Below are positions 20,738 through 29,312 of a stretch of DNA of 64,000 nucleotides, piece after piece (the first letter of the stretch is position 1; every line of letters starts with the position of its first letter). Origin of the DNA: an uncultured Clostridia bacterium (lineage in GTDB: Bacteria; Bacillota; Clostridia; Peptostreptococcales; Anaerovoracaceae); contig CAKQQT010000001.1 of the NCBI GenBank assembly GCA_934271235.1, positions 62,001-126,000 of the forward strand, read 5' to 3'. Below the pieces are notes generated by a model that searched no databases, was not told the origin of the DNA, and saw nothing but the letters and a program-made list of their open reading frames with translations. Position numbers and translations under genes: made by a program.

Positions 20738-22015
20738 CTATGCTTCTTGCCGCACCTGCTCACGATCGGGAGCTGCGTCCTCGCAGATGGTCAGGAACGA
20801 CCAGAGCGTAAAGAGCAGAGCGCAGACAAAGGCAACACAGTACGGCAGATGAGTCACTTGTACAGAGGCCAAGAGACCGCTGACGGAGGATAAGATCATC
20901 GGCGTTAAAAACTGTGCCAGATACAACGCCGCGGAAAGCAGCGGCACAACCGTGGAACCTGCCGCGCGTCCGGCTTTTTTGGAGGCGGTGGCGATCAGAT
21001 ACGGAATGCCGAGCCCATTCGCAAAGCCGACGAAGAGCGCACCGAGGACCGCGCCGCTCCAACCGCCGTCAAAGGCAAGGAACAGATAGCCGATCACGAA
21101 CAGCAGCGGCGCGACAATGCGCGTTTGCTTTCCGGCGATCTTTTTGACGAATACAAAACTGAGACCGCCGAGAAACGCCACCAGATCCATGCCGGCCATG
21201 ATCACAGAAATGAACTGCTGCGGGATGATCCCCTCTTTTACGGTTTCCAGCGCGAACTCACAAGGAAAGATAAAGAAGGTGACCATCAGCAGAAACATCG
21301 CGATGACAAACGGGTAATATTGTGCAAAGGAAGATTTTGGTCTTGCGGCAGGATCCGCTGTCGGCTGCGGCTGCGATGGTCCGGCAGTAGGCGGCAAGCT
21401 CCGCGACCGACGGGAGGCAGCCATTCTTTTTTCGCTCTCGGGCGCAGCGCCGATGTATTCGTTCGGCAGGAAGCAGATGCAGAGGATGATACTGATCAGC
21501 CCCATGAGATAAACAAGGAAGCTCAGCTTCCAGCTGATGCCTGCCAGTACGCCGGAGAGTAGAGTGGCGACCGCACCGCCCATCTGGTTCATCGCGGACG
21601 AATAGCCCATCAGCTTATCCTGCTTATCTCGGGTATAGTAAAATGCCAAAAGTCCTGTGGACATCGGCATGATGATGCCGACACCGATACCGACCAGCGC
21701 ACGGAATAGCAGGACAATATAGATATGATCAAAAAGTCCTGCGATCGCTCCGCCGATGGTGTATAGCAGCAGTCCGGACAACAAAAGCGTGCGCGACGGA
21801 AAACGAGCGATGAGCTTCGGAAAGATCAGGTTTGTCAGTACGATAAAAAGCGCCGGAATACTGATGATCATCTGCACGAGCAGCTGGTTTACATCGGCAA
21901 AGTGTTCGCGGACGATACCGAGTGCCGGGGCGACCGCGGCGCCGGCCATAACGGTCAATAAGGATAAAGAAAGGATCGTGACCGTAAGATCCTTTCGTCT
22001 GTGTTGTTCTTTCAT
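20738..22015 (-). CDS. MFS transporter, substrate unknown
   Basis: This 425-residue protein has about twelve membrane helices and a polar central loop (about residues 190-230, EKRMAASRRSRSLPPTAGP). RTLLLSGLLLYTIGG and GIGVGIIMPMSTGLLAF are typical of drug-type MFS members. The ATG at 22015 follows AGAGG; a longer reading would start within the upstream hairpin. Its substrate cannot be read from sequence. The threonine aldolase gene lies upstream on the same strand beyond a terminator. Confidence 0.85.
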   Translation of the reverse strand: MKEQHRRKDLTVTILSLSLLTVMAGAAVAPALGIVREHFADVNQLLVQMIISIPALFIVLTNLIFPKLIARFPSRTLLLSGLLLYTIGGAIAGLFDHIYIVLLFRALVGIGVGIIMPMSTGLLAFYYTRDKQDKLMGYSSAMNQMGGAVATLLSGVLAGISWKLSFLVYLMGLISIILCICFLPNEYIGAAPESEKRMAASRRSRSLPPTAGPSQPQPTADPAARPKSSFAQYYPFVIAMFLLMVTFFIFPCEFALETVKEGIIPQQFISVIMAGMDLVAFLGGLSFVFVKKIAGKQTRIVAPLLFVIGYLFLAFDGGWSGAVLGALFVGFANGLGIPYLIATASKKAGRAAGSTVVPLLSAALYLAQFLTPMILSSVSGLLASVQVTHLPYCVAFVCALLFTLWSFLTICEDAAPDREQVRQEA

Positions 22016-22055
22016 GGAACATACCTCTTTCTCAAATTTTCTGAAATGCGTAAAA

Positions 22056-22098
22056 AACAAAAAGAAAAAGCGTAAGCCCTGTTTGGACTTACGCTTTT
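22056..22098 (-). terminator. strong minus-strand terminator in front of the MFS gene
   Basis: AAAAGCGTAAG (22066-22076) pairs perfectly with CTTACGCTTTT (22088-22098). On the minus strand the stem is followed by a T-rich run reading TTCTTTTTGTTTTTT. It lies 83 bases after the end of the aldolase region and 41 bases before the MFS start, so it can terminate the former or attenuate the latter. Confidence 0.8.
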
Positions 22099-22180
22099 CG
22101 CTACGCAACATATCGAATGGTAATATTTTAACCCTTATGATTCAAAAAAGTCAAGCAAAATTTTTGACGGAGATTTCCCG

Positions 22181-23239
22181 TCATGAATTTTTGGCGGAAA
22201 CTTGCGAAAGAAGATCACAGAGTGCCTCGACCTGCGCGGGAGAAGTTGCCCAACTGGTCGCAAAGCGGATGACCGTATGGGTGTCATCATAGCGTTCTCA
22301 AAAGCTGTATTCCACTTGCTGCTCCAAGATCTCCAACAGGCGATCCTCCACCACGCAGAAGATCTGATTCGTCGGGGAATCAAAGCACAGCAAAAACCCG
22401 TTTTGCTGCAGAGCCGCACGGATCTTATCTGCGGCAGCGATCGCAGAGGGCCCGATCGTTTCATAGAGCTTATCGGTAAACAGCGTGTCGAACTGCAGGC
22501 CTAAAAGCCGTCCCTTGGCCAGCAGCGCGCCATGCTGCTTGATGATCGTAAAGAAGTGCGGGATCAATGCAGCAGAAGAAAGCACGACGGCTTCGCCGAA
22601 CAGCGCGCCGCACTTGGCGCCGCCGATATAGAAAGCGTCGCAGAGCGCGGCCAGATCTGCAAGGGTCACATCGTTTTGCGGGCAGGCAAGCGCATAGGCA
22701 AGACGTGCTCCGTCCAAATAGAGCGGGATCCGGTATGTGCGGCAGACCTTGCTGATCGCCGTCAGTTCATCCAGCGAATAGAGCGTGCCGTACTCGGTCG
22801 GCTGCGAAAGATAGACCATGCCGGGCATGACCATGTGGTCGCGATTCCCGTCGCTGTAGTAGGTTTCCATAAATTTGCGGATCTGCGCAGCTGTGATCTT
22901 GCCGTTTTGATGCGGCAGGGTCAGAACCTTGTGACCGCCAAACTCAATGGCGCCTGCCTCATGGACACTGATATGTCCGCTCTCGGCAGCGATCGCGCCT
23001 TGATAGCTGCGCAGCAGCGCATCGATAACGACGGCATTGGTCTGTGTGCCGCCGACCAAAAAGAAAACCTCTGCCTGCGGAGCGCGGCAGGCAGCGCGGA
23101 TCTTTTCTTTAGCAGACTGTGTATAGAGATCCAGACCGTAGCCCGGTGTTTGTTCCAGATTGGTTGCTGCGAGGCGCTCTAAGATCAACGGATGCGCACC
23201 CTCCATATAATCGCAGGCAAACGGTAAACGATGATTCAT
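22181..23239 (-). pseudogene. low-specificity threonine aldolase interrupted by in-frame TGA
   Basis: This PLP enzyme family splits threonine into glycine and acetaldehyde. From the ATG at 23239 (AAAGGA upstream) the frame runs 313 residues, with the PLP lysine at about 209 (FYIGGAKCGALFG), then meets TGA at 22298-22300. The same frame continues for 38 residues, reading ERYDDTHTVIRFATSWAT and onward to a second TGA at 22181-22183. That continuation is the conserved end of the family, where a Trp normally follows SF. So TGG has probably become TGA. The product would lack the C-terminal 39 residues unless the codon is read through. Confidence 0.85.
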
Positions 23240-23405
23240 GTCAAAATCCTTTCTGCTGCTTCCGTATTGCAGCATCTTTTTTTGCGTAAATTGCTTGTAA
23301 GATTGACTGCTGTCCGGGTTCATTGTAAAATAAATTTATATATTATGCAAATGGCAGTTTATCATTTTTACCATGAGAAAATGTCATGAATAGGAGGAAC
23401 GCAAA

Positions 23406-24083
23406 ATGGAAGCAGTCAAGTGCGAGGCAGCGCTGCTCGCGGCCGAGCTCGGAAGCTTGACCGCAGCGGCAGAACGGCTGGGCTATACGCAGTCCGGCAT
23501 AACTCGTATGCTCAACAGTCTGGAAGAAGAACTGGGATTCGCACTGTTTATCCGCGGAAAAAAGGGCGTCCGGCTCACCGAAAACGGCAAAGCGATGCAA
23601 GCTGATCTCCGTGAAAAATCGGTAGACTGCTGTTTTTGCGCGGAGCAGTCGGATGCAGACTGTGATTGGATTCCGCTTTATGATGATGAACTTGTGGTGT
23701 GGCTGCCAAAGGATCATGCGCTCGCCGGAGCAAGACATTTTCCTGTGGAAATGCTGGAAACCGAACCATTCGTTCATACGCTGCCCGGGCACGATACCGA
23801 TCAGGACCGCCTGCTGGCAAAGCTCCATCTGCGTCCCCGGACTTGCTTTACCACGCGGGATGGATTTACCACCTACAATATGGTGGAGGCCGGTGTCGGG
23901 ATCAGTTTCAATCAGCGTCTGATCTCACAAAAATGGAATCAAAATGTGGCTGAGGTTCCTTTTGATCCGCCGCAATACGTGCCGCTGGGCATTGCGGTCC
24001 CGTCGCAAAAGGACGCTTCCCCGGCAGCAAAAAAATTGATCGAATGCGCGAAGCAGCGCATAAAAGCGCTCACCGCGCAATAG
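23406..24083 (+). CDS. LysR-family regulator with apparent internal deletion
   Basis: At 225 residues this is well short of the usual 290-300. Residues 1-65 are a normal LysR DNA-binding domain (LTAAAERLGYTQSGITRML). The sequence then jumps from LTENGKAMQAD straight to LREKSVDCCFC, which resembles the later strand of the effector domain. The linker helix and first half of subdomain I (roughly 80 residues) therefore seem to be missing in frame. The remaining effector part is intact to the end. The ATG follows AGGAGG. It is divergent from the threonine aldolase and ten bases upstream of the polyferredoxin gene, its likely operon partner. Confidence 0.8.
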   Translation: MEAVKCEAALLAAELGSLTAAAERLGYTQSGITRMLNSLEEELGFALFIRGKKGVRLTENGKAMQADLREKSVDCCFCAEQSDADCDWIPLYDDELVVWLPKDHALAGARHFPVEMLETEPFVHTLPGHDTDQDRLLAKLHLRPRTCFTTRDGFTTYNMVEAGVGISFNQRLISQKWNQNVAEVPFDPPQYVPLGIAVPSQKDASPAAKKLIECAKQRIKALTAQ

Positions 24084-24093
24084 GAGGCAAAAC

Positions 24094-24945
24094 ATGAAAA
24101 AATACACGGCGCCGCTTTTGATGCTGGCGATCTTCGAAACCATTGCCGTCAGCCTGTGGCTGGCCAAGGACAATATCTTCTACCTGTTCAATTTCAGCTA
24201 TATCGGCTGCTCGCTGGCACTGGGCCTGACCCTTTACGCACAGAAAAAACCGTATGCGCGCCATATCGTGCAGTTCCTCGTAGGCAGTTATATGCTGGTC
24301 TATCTGGGCATCATCTGCGGAGAAAATATGCAGATCGAAGGCTTCTGGTACTACCTGTTCCTCGGCGTGTTTGAGGCAGCGACCATCCACTACGCGGTGG
24401 CCAAGATCTTCGGGCCGCTGCTGTTCGGCCGCGGCTGGTGCGGCTACGCCTGCTGGACGGCGATGGTTCTGGACCTGCTGCCGTACCGGATCCCGCAGGC
24501 ACCGCGCAGAGAACGCTTGGGAAAACTTCGCTGGCTGACCTTTGCGCTCGCGCTGGTGTTTGTCGCGTCGCTGTTTCTTTTTGGCGTTGAAAACAAAGCG
24601 CGCATCATGTGGTACAGCTTTTTGATCGGCAACGTGGCATATTATGTGGTCGGCATCGCTCTGGCCTTTGCGTTTCGTGACAACCGCGCGTTCTGCAAAT
24701 ACCTGTGTCCGATCACGATCTTTTTGAAAGCCACGAGCCGCTTCTCCCTGATGCGTGTCTGCTGCAACGAGACGAAGTGCGTATCCTGCGGTAAATGCCG
24801 CAAGGTCTGCCCGATGAACGTGGAACCGAATCAGCCGTTTGCTATGCGCGCGAACCGCACGGAATGTATCATCTGCCTGAAGTGTGTGGAAAGCTGTCCG
24901 AAAGGCGCGCTGGAGCTAACGATGAAACCACCGTTTTCGTCATAA
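24094..24945 (+). CDS. membrane-bound polyferredoxin (NapH/YccM-like)
   Basis: This 283-residue protein has about six membrane helices with Cys-containing loops (GRGWCGYACWTAM and FCKYLCPIT). They are followed by two ferredoxin motifs, CVSCGKCRKVCP and CIICLKCVESCP, each binding a 4Fe-4S cluster. Relatives (NapH, NosR C-terminus, YccM) pass electrons across or along the membrane. No obvious reductase is adjacent, so the partner is unknown. It has its own ribosome site and follows the LysR gene by ten bases. Confidence 0.85.
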   Translation: MKKYTAPLLMLAIFETIAVSLWLAKDNIFYLFNFSYIGCSLALGLTLYAQKKPYARHIVQFLVGSYMLVYLGIICGENMQIEGFWYYLFLGVFEAATIHYAVAKIFGPLLFGRGWCGYACWTAMVLDLLPYRIPQAPRRERLGKLRWLTFALALVFVASLFLFGVENKARIMWYSFLIGNVAYYVVGIALAFAFRDNRAFCKYLCPITIFLKATSRFSLMRVCCNETKCVSCGKCRKVCPMNVEPNQPFAMRANRTECIICLKCVESCPKGALELTMKPPFSS

Positions 24946-25059
24946 TGGAAGATCATCGTTACTACACTGGCGGTGATTTTATCGCTGTGGAACAGAGGCT
25001 CTATCAAATAAGCCGCCGGCTTATCTAAAACAACTCCTTCCTGCAAACTCAGTAGAAAA

Positions 25060-25087
25060 CAGCAGGAGCGATCAAACGCTCCTGCTG
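25060..25087 (-). terminator. terminator of the Rpn-like nuclease gene
   Basis: CAGCAGGAGCG and CGCTCCTGCTG form a perfect 11-bp stem with a 6-base loop. On the minus strand it is followed by TTTTCT, suiting the gene at 25105-26031. Confidence 0.7.
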
Positions 25088-25104
25088 CATAGTAAAAACG
25101 GTAT

Positions 25105-26031
25105 CTACAATTCTTCAATCTCTTCGGCAGAAAGTCCGGTTATCTTTTTAATAACCTCTTTTGCAATGCCTTCCTGTTTCATGCTTTTCGCGATTTCGCG
25201 TTTCTCCTGCGCAGCGCCTTTTTCAAATTCTTCCCGTGCTCGCTCGTTCAGAATATATTCGAATGTCATGTATTTCTTCCTCCATTCGTCCGAATTGAAC
25301 TTCCTGACACGTTCGTCGATCATGCGTGTCAGCTCCGAAGCCTGATTTTTCTTTGGATCGTTCAGATATTCGTAAAAAGGCTTCAGCGCCTCCGGAACTT
25401 TTCCCGGAGAACAGTTTGTGTTCAAGACTATTGTATACGATAAATCGTCAAGCGGCAAGCCTTTTTCGACATCCCATGAGCGGAAAAAATAGACAGGTTC
25501 GTCCATTTTAAAAAGGTCGAACGTGCAGATGAAGATGACATAGCTCGGTTTCAGGTCCTTGTAAGGCTGTCCTTGCTGAAGAAAGTCCAGATCCATGTTA
25601 GCATGATAGTAACGAGCGCGTTTGTCGAGTGACGAATCTTTACTTGTCTGCATCTCGATCTCTGCCCAGAGCTTTGAACTTTCAACGAAAGCATCAAAGC
25701 GCACGCCATGCACATCCGCCCCGAACTTCAGTGTTTTCTGTGTTTCGATGCTTAGACTTTCGAGTATATCTGTTTTCTCCGAAGCACCGTTGCCTGTACA
25801 GTTTTCGCTTGTGCTTCCGTCTGCATCTTTGTCAATCTCAGAGTTATCGACAAACGGATTGTCGGATTTCTTAATGCGGATGGCTCCGATTTCTTCGTTT
25901 GGCAAGATCATTTCCAAAATCCCTCGGCAGATCTTCGGACTCCGCATAACGTTCATAAAGATTTTGTCATCTGTAAACGGAAGGAATTTGGGGGAATCAT
26001 AGATCGCGTTGTTTCGATCGTTTTCAGTCAT
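25105..26031 (-). CDS. Rpn-family PD-(D/E)XK nuclease (transposase-like)
   Basis: The ATG at 26031 follows AAAGGAG and gives 308 residues. The opening FLPFTDDKIFMNVM, the core VRFDAFVESSKLWAEIEMQT with its D-(E)xE pattern, and the RARYYHANMDLDFLQ stretch identify the PF12784 group of PD-(D/E)XK nucleases. The C-terminus is a charged helix ending EVIKKITGLSAEEIEEL. These proteins are linked to recombination and defence in E. coli (family knowledge). No inverted repeats flank it, so I see no active mobile element. Confidence 0.85.
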   Translation of the reverse strand: MTENDRNNAIYDSPKFLPFTDDKIFMNVMRSPKICRGILEMILPNEEIGAIRIKKSDNPFVDNSEIDKDADGSTSENCTGNGASEKTDILESLSIETQKTLKFGADVHGVRFDAFVESSKLWAEIEMQTSKDSSLDKRARYYHANMDLDFLQQGQPYKDLKPSYVIFICTFDLFKMDEPVYFFRSWDVEKGLPLDDLSYTIVLNTNCSPGKVPEALKPFYEYLNDPKKNQASELTRMIDERVRKFNSDEWRKKYMTFEYILNERAREEFEKGAAQEKREIAKSMKQEGIAKEVIKKITGLSAEEIEEL

Positions 26032-26235
26032 AAATAGCTCCTTTCGGGGAGTAAGCTCGCGCGACAGCCTCACTCTTATATCAAAAAAATTAATGGACTT
26101 GCCATGGCGAAAAGCAGTGTATCCGGTGAATTTATACAGAATCTGTAAATTAAGAATAGCACGGCGTGGAATTAAATGCAAGGAATATAATGGATTTATG
26201 AGAGAGAAAGTTTTGACAAGATCCGACATAGGGGA

Positions 26236-26264
26236 TTGACAAATGCACCCTACAGTTGTAGTAT
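26236..26264 (+). promoter_or_regulatory. promoter of first blaI/blaR pair
   Basis: A perfect TTGACA (26236-26241) is followed 17 bases later by TAGTAT (26259-26264). The -10 box overlaps the first operator, the geometry expected for repression by BlaI. Confidence 0.65.
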
Positions 26265-26288
26265 ATAGAAAATGATACTACAACTGTA
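26251..26288. promoter_or_regulatory. paired BlaI-type operators
   Basis: TACAGTTGTA (26251-26260) and TACAACTGTA (26279-26288) match the classical TACAnnTGTA BlaI/MecI dyad. They are also inverse copies of each other, within CTACAGTTGTAGTA and TACTACAACTGTAG. The second ends at the ribosome binding site. Confidence 0.8.
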
Positions 26289-26300
26289 GGAGGATGAGAG

Positions 26301-26663
26301 ATGAAATTATCGGAACGAGAGTGGACGGTGCTGCGCGCACTCTGGGAAACAGGCGGCGCGGAGCTGGGGGCACTGGTGCAGCGGCTGCAGCCGGAAACCG
26401 GATGGAGCCGCAATACGGTGCTGACCTATCTGACCCGTATGGAAGCCAAGGGATTGGTGGCGATCGACAAGACCGCTGCACCGCACCGTTACCGTGCAGT
26501 GCCGGATCAGGAGAGCTGCCGCACGCAGGAACGCAAAAGTTTTGTCGAGCGTGTCTACAGCGGTTCAACGGGGGATCTGATCGCCGCGTTTTTGAAAGAA
26601 GAGAAGATCACGCCTGAGGAGCGGGAACGCCTGCGCAGATTGCTGGATGAAATGGAGGTGTAG
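26301..26663 (+). CDS. BlaI/MecI-family repressor (first copy)
   Basis: This 120-residue protein has the winged helix of BlaI/MecI. LSEREWTVLRALWETGG opens it, and GWSRNTVLTYLTRMEAKGLV is the recognition region. A C-terminal dimerisation helix follows. It should bind the TACAnnTGTA pair in its own promoter and be cleaved or released on a signal from the membrane peptidase encoded three bases downstream. AGGAGG lies eight bases before the ATG. Confidence 0.9.
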   Translation: MKLSEREWTVLRALWETGGAELGALVQRLQPETGWSRNTVLTYLTRMEAKGLVAIDKTAAPHRYRAVPDQESCRTQERKSFVERVYSGSTGDLIAAFLKEEKITPEERERLRRLLDEMEV

Positions 26664-26666
26664 CCG

Positions 26667-28622
26667 ATGTTTGATCTCTGGGCTTTTTTGCTGCAGACCT
26701 TGACTGCATCCGGCGTGGCTGCCCTGCTGCTCTTGCTCAAGGCGTTATTTAAGGATAAACTGCCGCCCAAGTGGCAGTTTGCCGTCTGGAGCGTGCTGGG
26801 GCTGACACTGCTGCTTCCGGCGGGATACGACGGACGCTATGTGCTCTTTCACTGGCAAGTCCCGATCGAACTGCTGCGGGGCTGGTGCGGAGACTTCGGC
26901 TTCACGCAGGCCTATTTCCCGCTGCCGTTTGTAAAGACAATGCCGACGAGCGTGAGCGGCTGGCTCTTTGCGCTGTATACCGCAGGGGTCATCTTTTTCG
27001 CGGCGAAATACATACTTTCTTACGCAAGGCTGCGGCACCTTCTGCGGCAGGGCAATGCGGTGCAGGGGGAACGTCTTGCGCGCATCGAACAGATCGCGCA
27101 AAAACATGATCTGAAACTTTGCCGTGTCGTGGAAGTCGGCGGTTTACCGAGCGCGTTCGTATGCGGATTTTTCCGCCCGGTGATGGCGATCCCGCAGAGC
27201 GAAGAAGATATAGATGAAAAGATCATTCTGCACGAGCTTTTTCATCTGAAACAGAAAGATACTTTTTGGAGTATGCTGATCTGCCTGCTGCAATGTATCC
27301 ACTGGTGCAATCCACTGATGACTTACTGCGCAAACCGTGCACTGAACGATATGGAGTCGCGCTGTGACCAGTACGTTTTGGAGCATTTGGAAGGTGAGGC
27401 GCGGCGGGATTACGGACGGATCCTGCTGGCGATGGCCAATGAACAGTTCGCGAAGACACCGGGAAGCACCTGCATCCACAACGGCGGAAAAAATCTCCGC
27501 GGCCGCATCGAAGCGATCGCACGGTTCAAAAAATATCCGATCGGCATGGGGCTGGTTTCCGTCTGTATTGTGATCATCCTTGCGGCTTGTCTGGCAGTCG
27601 GGACCAGTCCGGCCAAGGCGTACGCGCAAGGAAGCTTTGCGCAGCTGGAACTGGCGTCTGCCAGAAGCATCCCATGTACGACCTATGCGGGTGCGCTCGA
27701 CGCCTACGCAAAGGCCGTATTGGAGCAGAACGGCGTCTATCGTGCGATGTGCGCGCCGACGGGCACGCAGGCGGAGCTTTTGCAGGAAGTCAAAGAAAAC
27801 CGGCATTACGGATTTTCTCCGGATTGGGACAGCGGTCTGGAAGTGCCGGCCGATATACAGGAGGGCTATTGCATCTACAATCTGACGCAGAGCGGCGACG
27901 CGAGCTATGACGGATTGCTGGTTGTGCATCTGAACTATCCGCCGGATGGCCGGGCTGCCGAAGAAAATACCATGTACCTCGGCGTGCAGGAACTGCGCGT
28001 CCAAAGAGAAGCGGCACGCTGGGTGGTGATCCCACAGGGAGATTTTCGTTATACAGAAGCGCCGGCGGAGCAGAGCCTGAACTGGGGCTGCACCGAGCTG
28101 CCGGGGCTGATCTATACCGGCGAAGCCTGCGATATGCGGGCGCAGGTCTGCCTGCAGTATATGTATGAGGTTGACAGCTGGGTTGAACCCGAATGGGCCG
28201 AATGGGATACATTATGGGAAAGCCAGGGCTATTTTGACACGACGCCGAAGCCGCATGCGGAATTCAACCGGAGCGCCTACATACAGAACCTCAGCTGCAC
28301 GCATCTGGGAACTGCAGCGGAAAGAGAAGCGATCAAACAGGTCGGACTGTCTGTCGCTCCGGTTTTTGAAGGCGAAAGTTATCCGCAGAACCTTCCGATG
28401 GCGGTCGCGGACACGAACGGAAGCGACAGCGACGGACGGGCATGGCAAAGCCGCGGCACCCAAAGGGGATGGGGACCGTCGATCGACTTGGGCGGCGGCG
28501 GAACCGATTTTGACGCAGAGAAAGGCGTAAAAGTTCCGGAATCTTACGCGGCGGAACTGTATTTGAACGGAAAAGGCGCGGCGAAACTGAAGCTGCAGTT
28601 ACAGGAGGGGGATACGAAATGA
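26667..28622 (+). CDS. BlaR1/MecR1-family M56 sensor peptidase (first copy)
   Basis: This 651-residue protein has membrane helices at the N-terminus, a zinc peptidase motif HELFH (189-193), and a further helix at about 290-310 (GLVSVCIVIILAACLAVG). A large extracellular C-terminal part follows. That part does not show the SxxK/KTG motifs of the penicillin-binding sensor of true BlaR1, so the signal may not be a beta-lactam. It follows its repressor by three bases and overlaps the next gene by ATGA. Confidence 0.87.
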   Translation: MFDLWAFLLQTLTASGVAALLLLLKALFKDKLPPKWQFAVWSVLGLTLLLPAGYDGRYVLFHWQVPIELLRGWCGDFGFTQAYFPLPFVKTMPTSVSGWLFALYTAGVIFFAAKYILSYARLRHLLRQGNAVQGERLARIEQIAQKHDLKLCRVVEVGGLPSAFVCGFFRPVMAIPQSEEDIDEKIILHELFHLKQKDTFWSMLICLLQCIHWCNPLMTYCANRALNDMESRCDQYVLEHLEGEARRDYGRILLAMANEQFAKTPGSTCIHNGGKNLRGRIEAIARFKKYPIGMGLVSVCIVIILAACLAVGTSPAKAYAQGSFAQLELASARSIPCTTYAGALDAYAKAVLEQNGVYRAMCAPTGTQAELLQEVKENRHYGFSPDWDSGLEVPADIQEGYCIYNLTQSGDASYDGLLVVHLNYPPDGRAAEENTMYLGVQELRVQREAARWVVIPQGDFRYTEAPAEQSLNWGCTELPGLIYTGEACDMRAQVCLQYMYEVDSWVEPEWAEWDTLWESQGYFDTTPKPHAEFNRSAYIQNLSCTHLGTAAEREAIKQVGLSVAPVFEGESYPQNLPMAVADTNGSDSDGRAWQSRGTQRGWGPSIDLGGGGTDFDAEKGVKVPESYAAELYLNGKGAAKLKLQLQEGDTK

Positions 28623-29308
28623 TGACAGATTATCAGAAACTGGAACGCAGTCTGTCAAAAGTGATCTGGGGGTATGTGTTCTTATATTTCAATATCAACA
28701 TCAATCAAGTCAGCCTGCTGCCGGATTTTGTGGGATACCTGCTGTTCCTTTCGGCGATCGAGGGCTTGAAAGAAGAGGAACGGGAGCTCACGCTCCTGAA
28801 GACGCTCGGCGTGATCCTGGCAATATGGGATGCCGTCGCTTGGGCGACGAGCTGGGTGTCCGTGGAGATCGGCGGCAGATGGCTGTTTGCGGATCTCTTG
28901 ATCAGCGTGATCAACATCTACTTCCAATTTCAGTTTGTGACCAATCTTGCCGCGATCGCGGAGCGGCATCAGACCGGGGAAGATGATCTGCATGGAAAGA
29001 TGCTCAAGTATCGGACCTGGCAGACGGTGATCCTGACCGTGGTCACGATCGTGACAGAACTGCTGACACCGGAATTGACCGCATGGGCATATCTCTCTAT
29101 CCTTATGATGCTCGTTTATTTGATCTTGGCATTCTGTCTGATCAAGGCGATCGTCGACCTGCGCCGCTGTGTGCGGGCGCGGGACGGGGAACCTCTGGGG
29201 CCGCGGAGCGGCGATGAGGCTGGAACTGCACCGGAAACCAAAGAAGAAACCGAAGCGGAAAGCGGAGCGCAAGACGCGCAGGAAGCAGCGCAGCACCCCG
29301 CGGAATAA
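28619..29308 (+). CDS. unrecognised integral membrane protein of the first BlaR operon
   Basis: This 229-residue protein has about five membrane helices and a polar, Glu-rich tail of about 40 residues (DEAGTAPETKEETEAESGAQ). Its ATG overlaps the BlaR stop codon (ATGA), with GGAGGGGG upstream, so it is translationally coupled and probably part of the regulated output. I do not recognise the family. Confidence 0.75.
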   Translation: MMTDYQKLERSLSKVIWGYVFLYFNININQVSLLPDFVGYLLFLSAIEGLKEEERELTLLKTLGVILAIWDAVAWATSWVSVEIGGRWLFADLLISVINIYFQFQFVTNLAAIAERHQTGEDDLHGKMLKYRTWQTVILTVVTIVTELLTPELTAWAYLSILMMLVYLILAFCLIKAIVDLRRCVRARDGEPLGPRSGDEAGTAPETKEETEAESGAQDAQEAAQHPAE

Positions 29309-29312
29309 ACGA

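Noticed and set aside
22298..22300. Selenocysteine codon in threonine aldolase
   Set aside because: The family has Trp at this place, not Cys, and I see no convincing hairpin right after the TGA. A nonsense change is simpler.
25105..26031. Insertion sequence around the Rpn-like nuclease
   Set aside because: No terminal inverted repeats or target duplications are visible, and the gene has ordinary expression signals.
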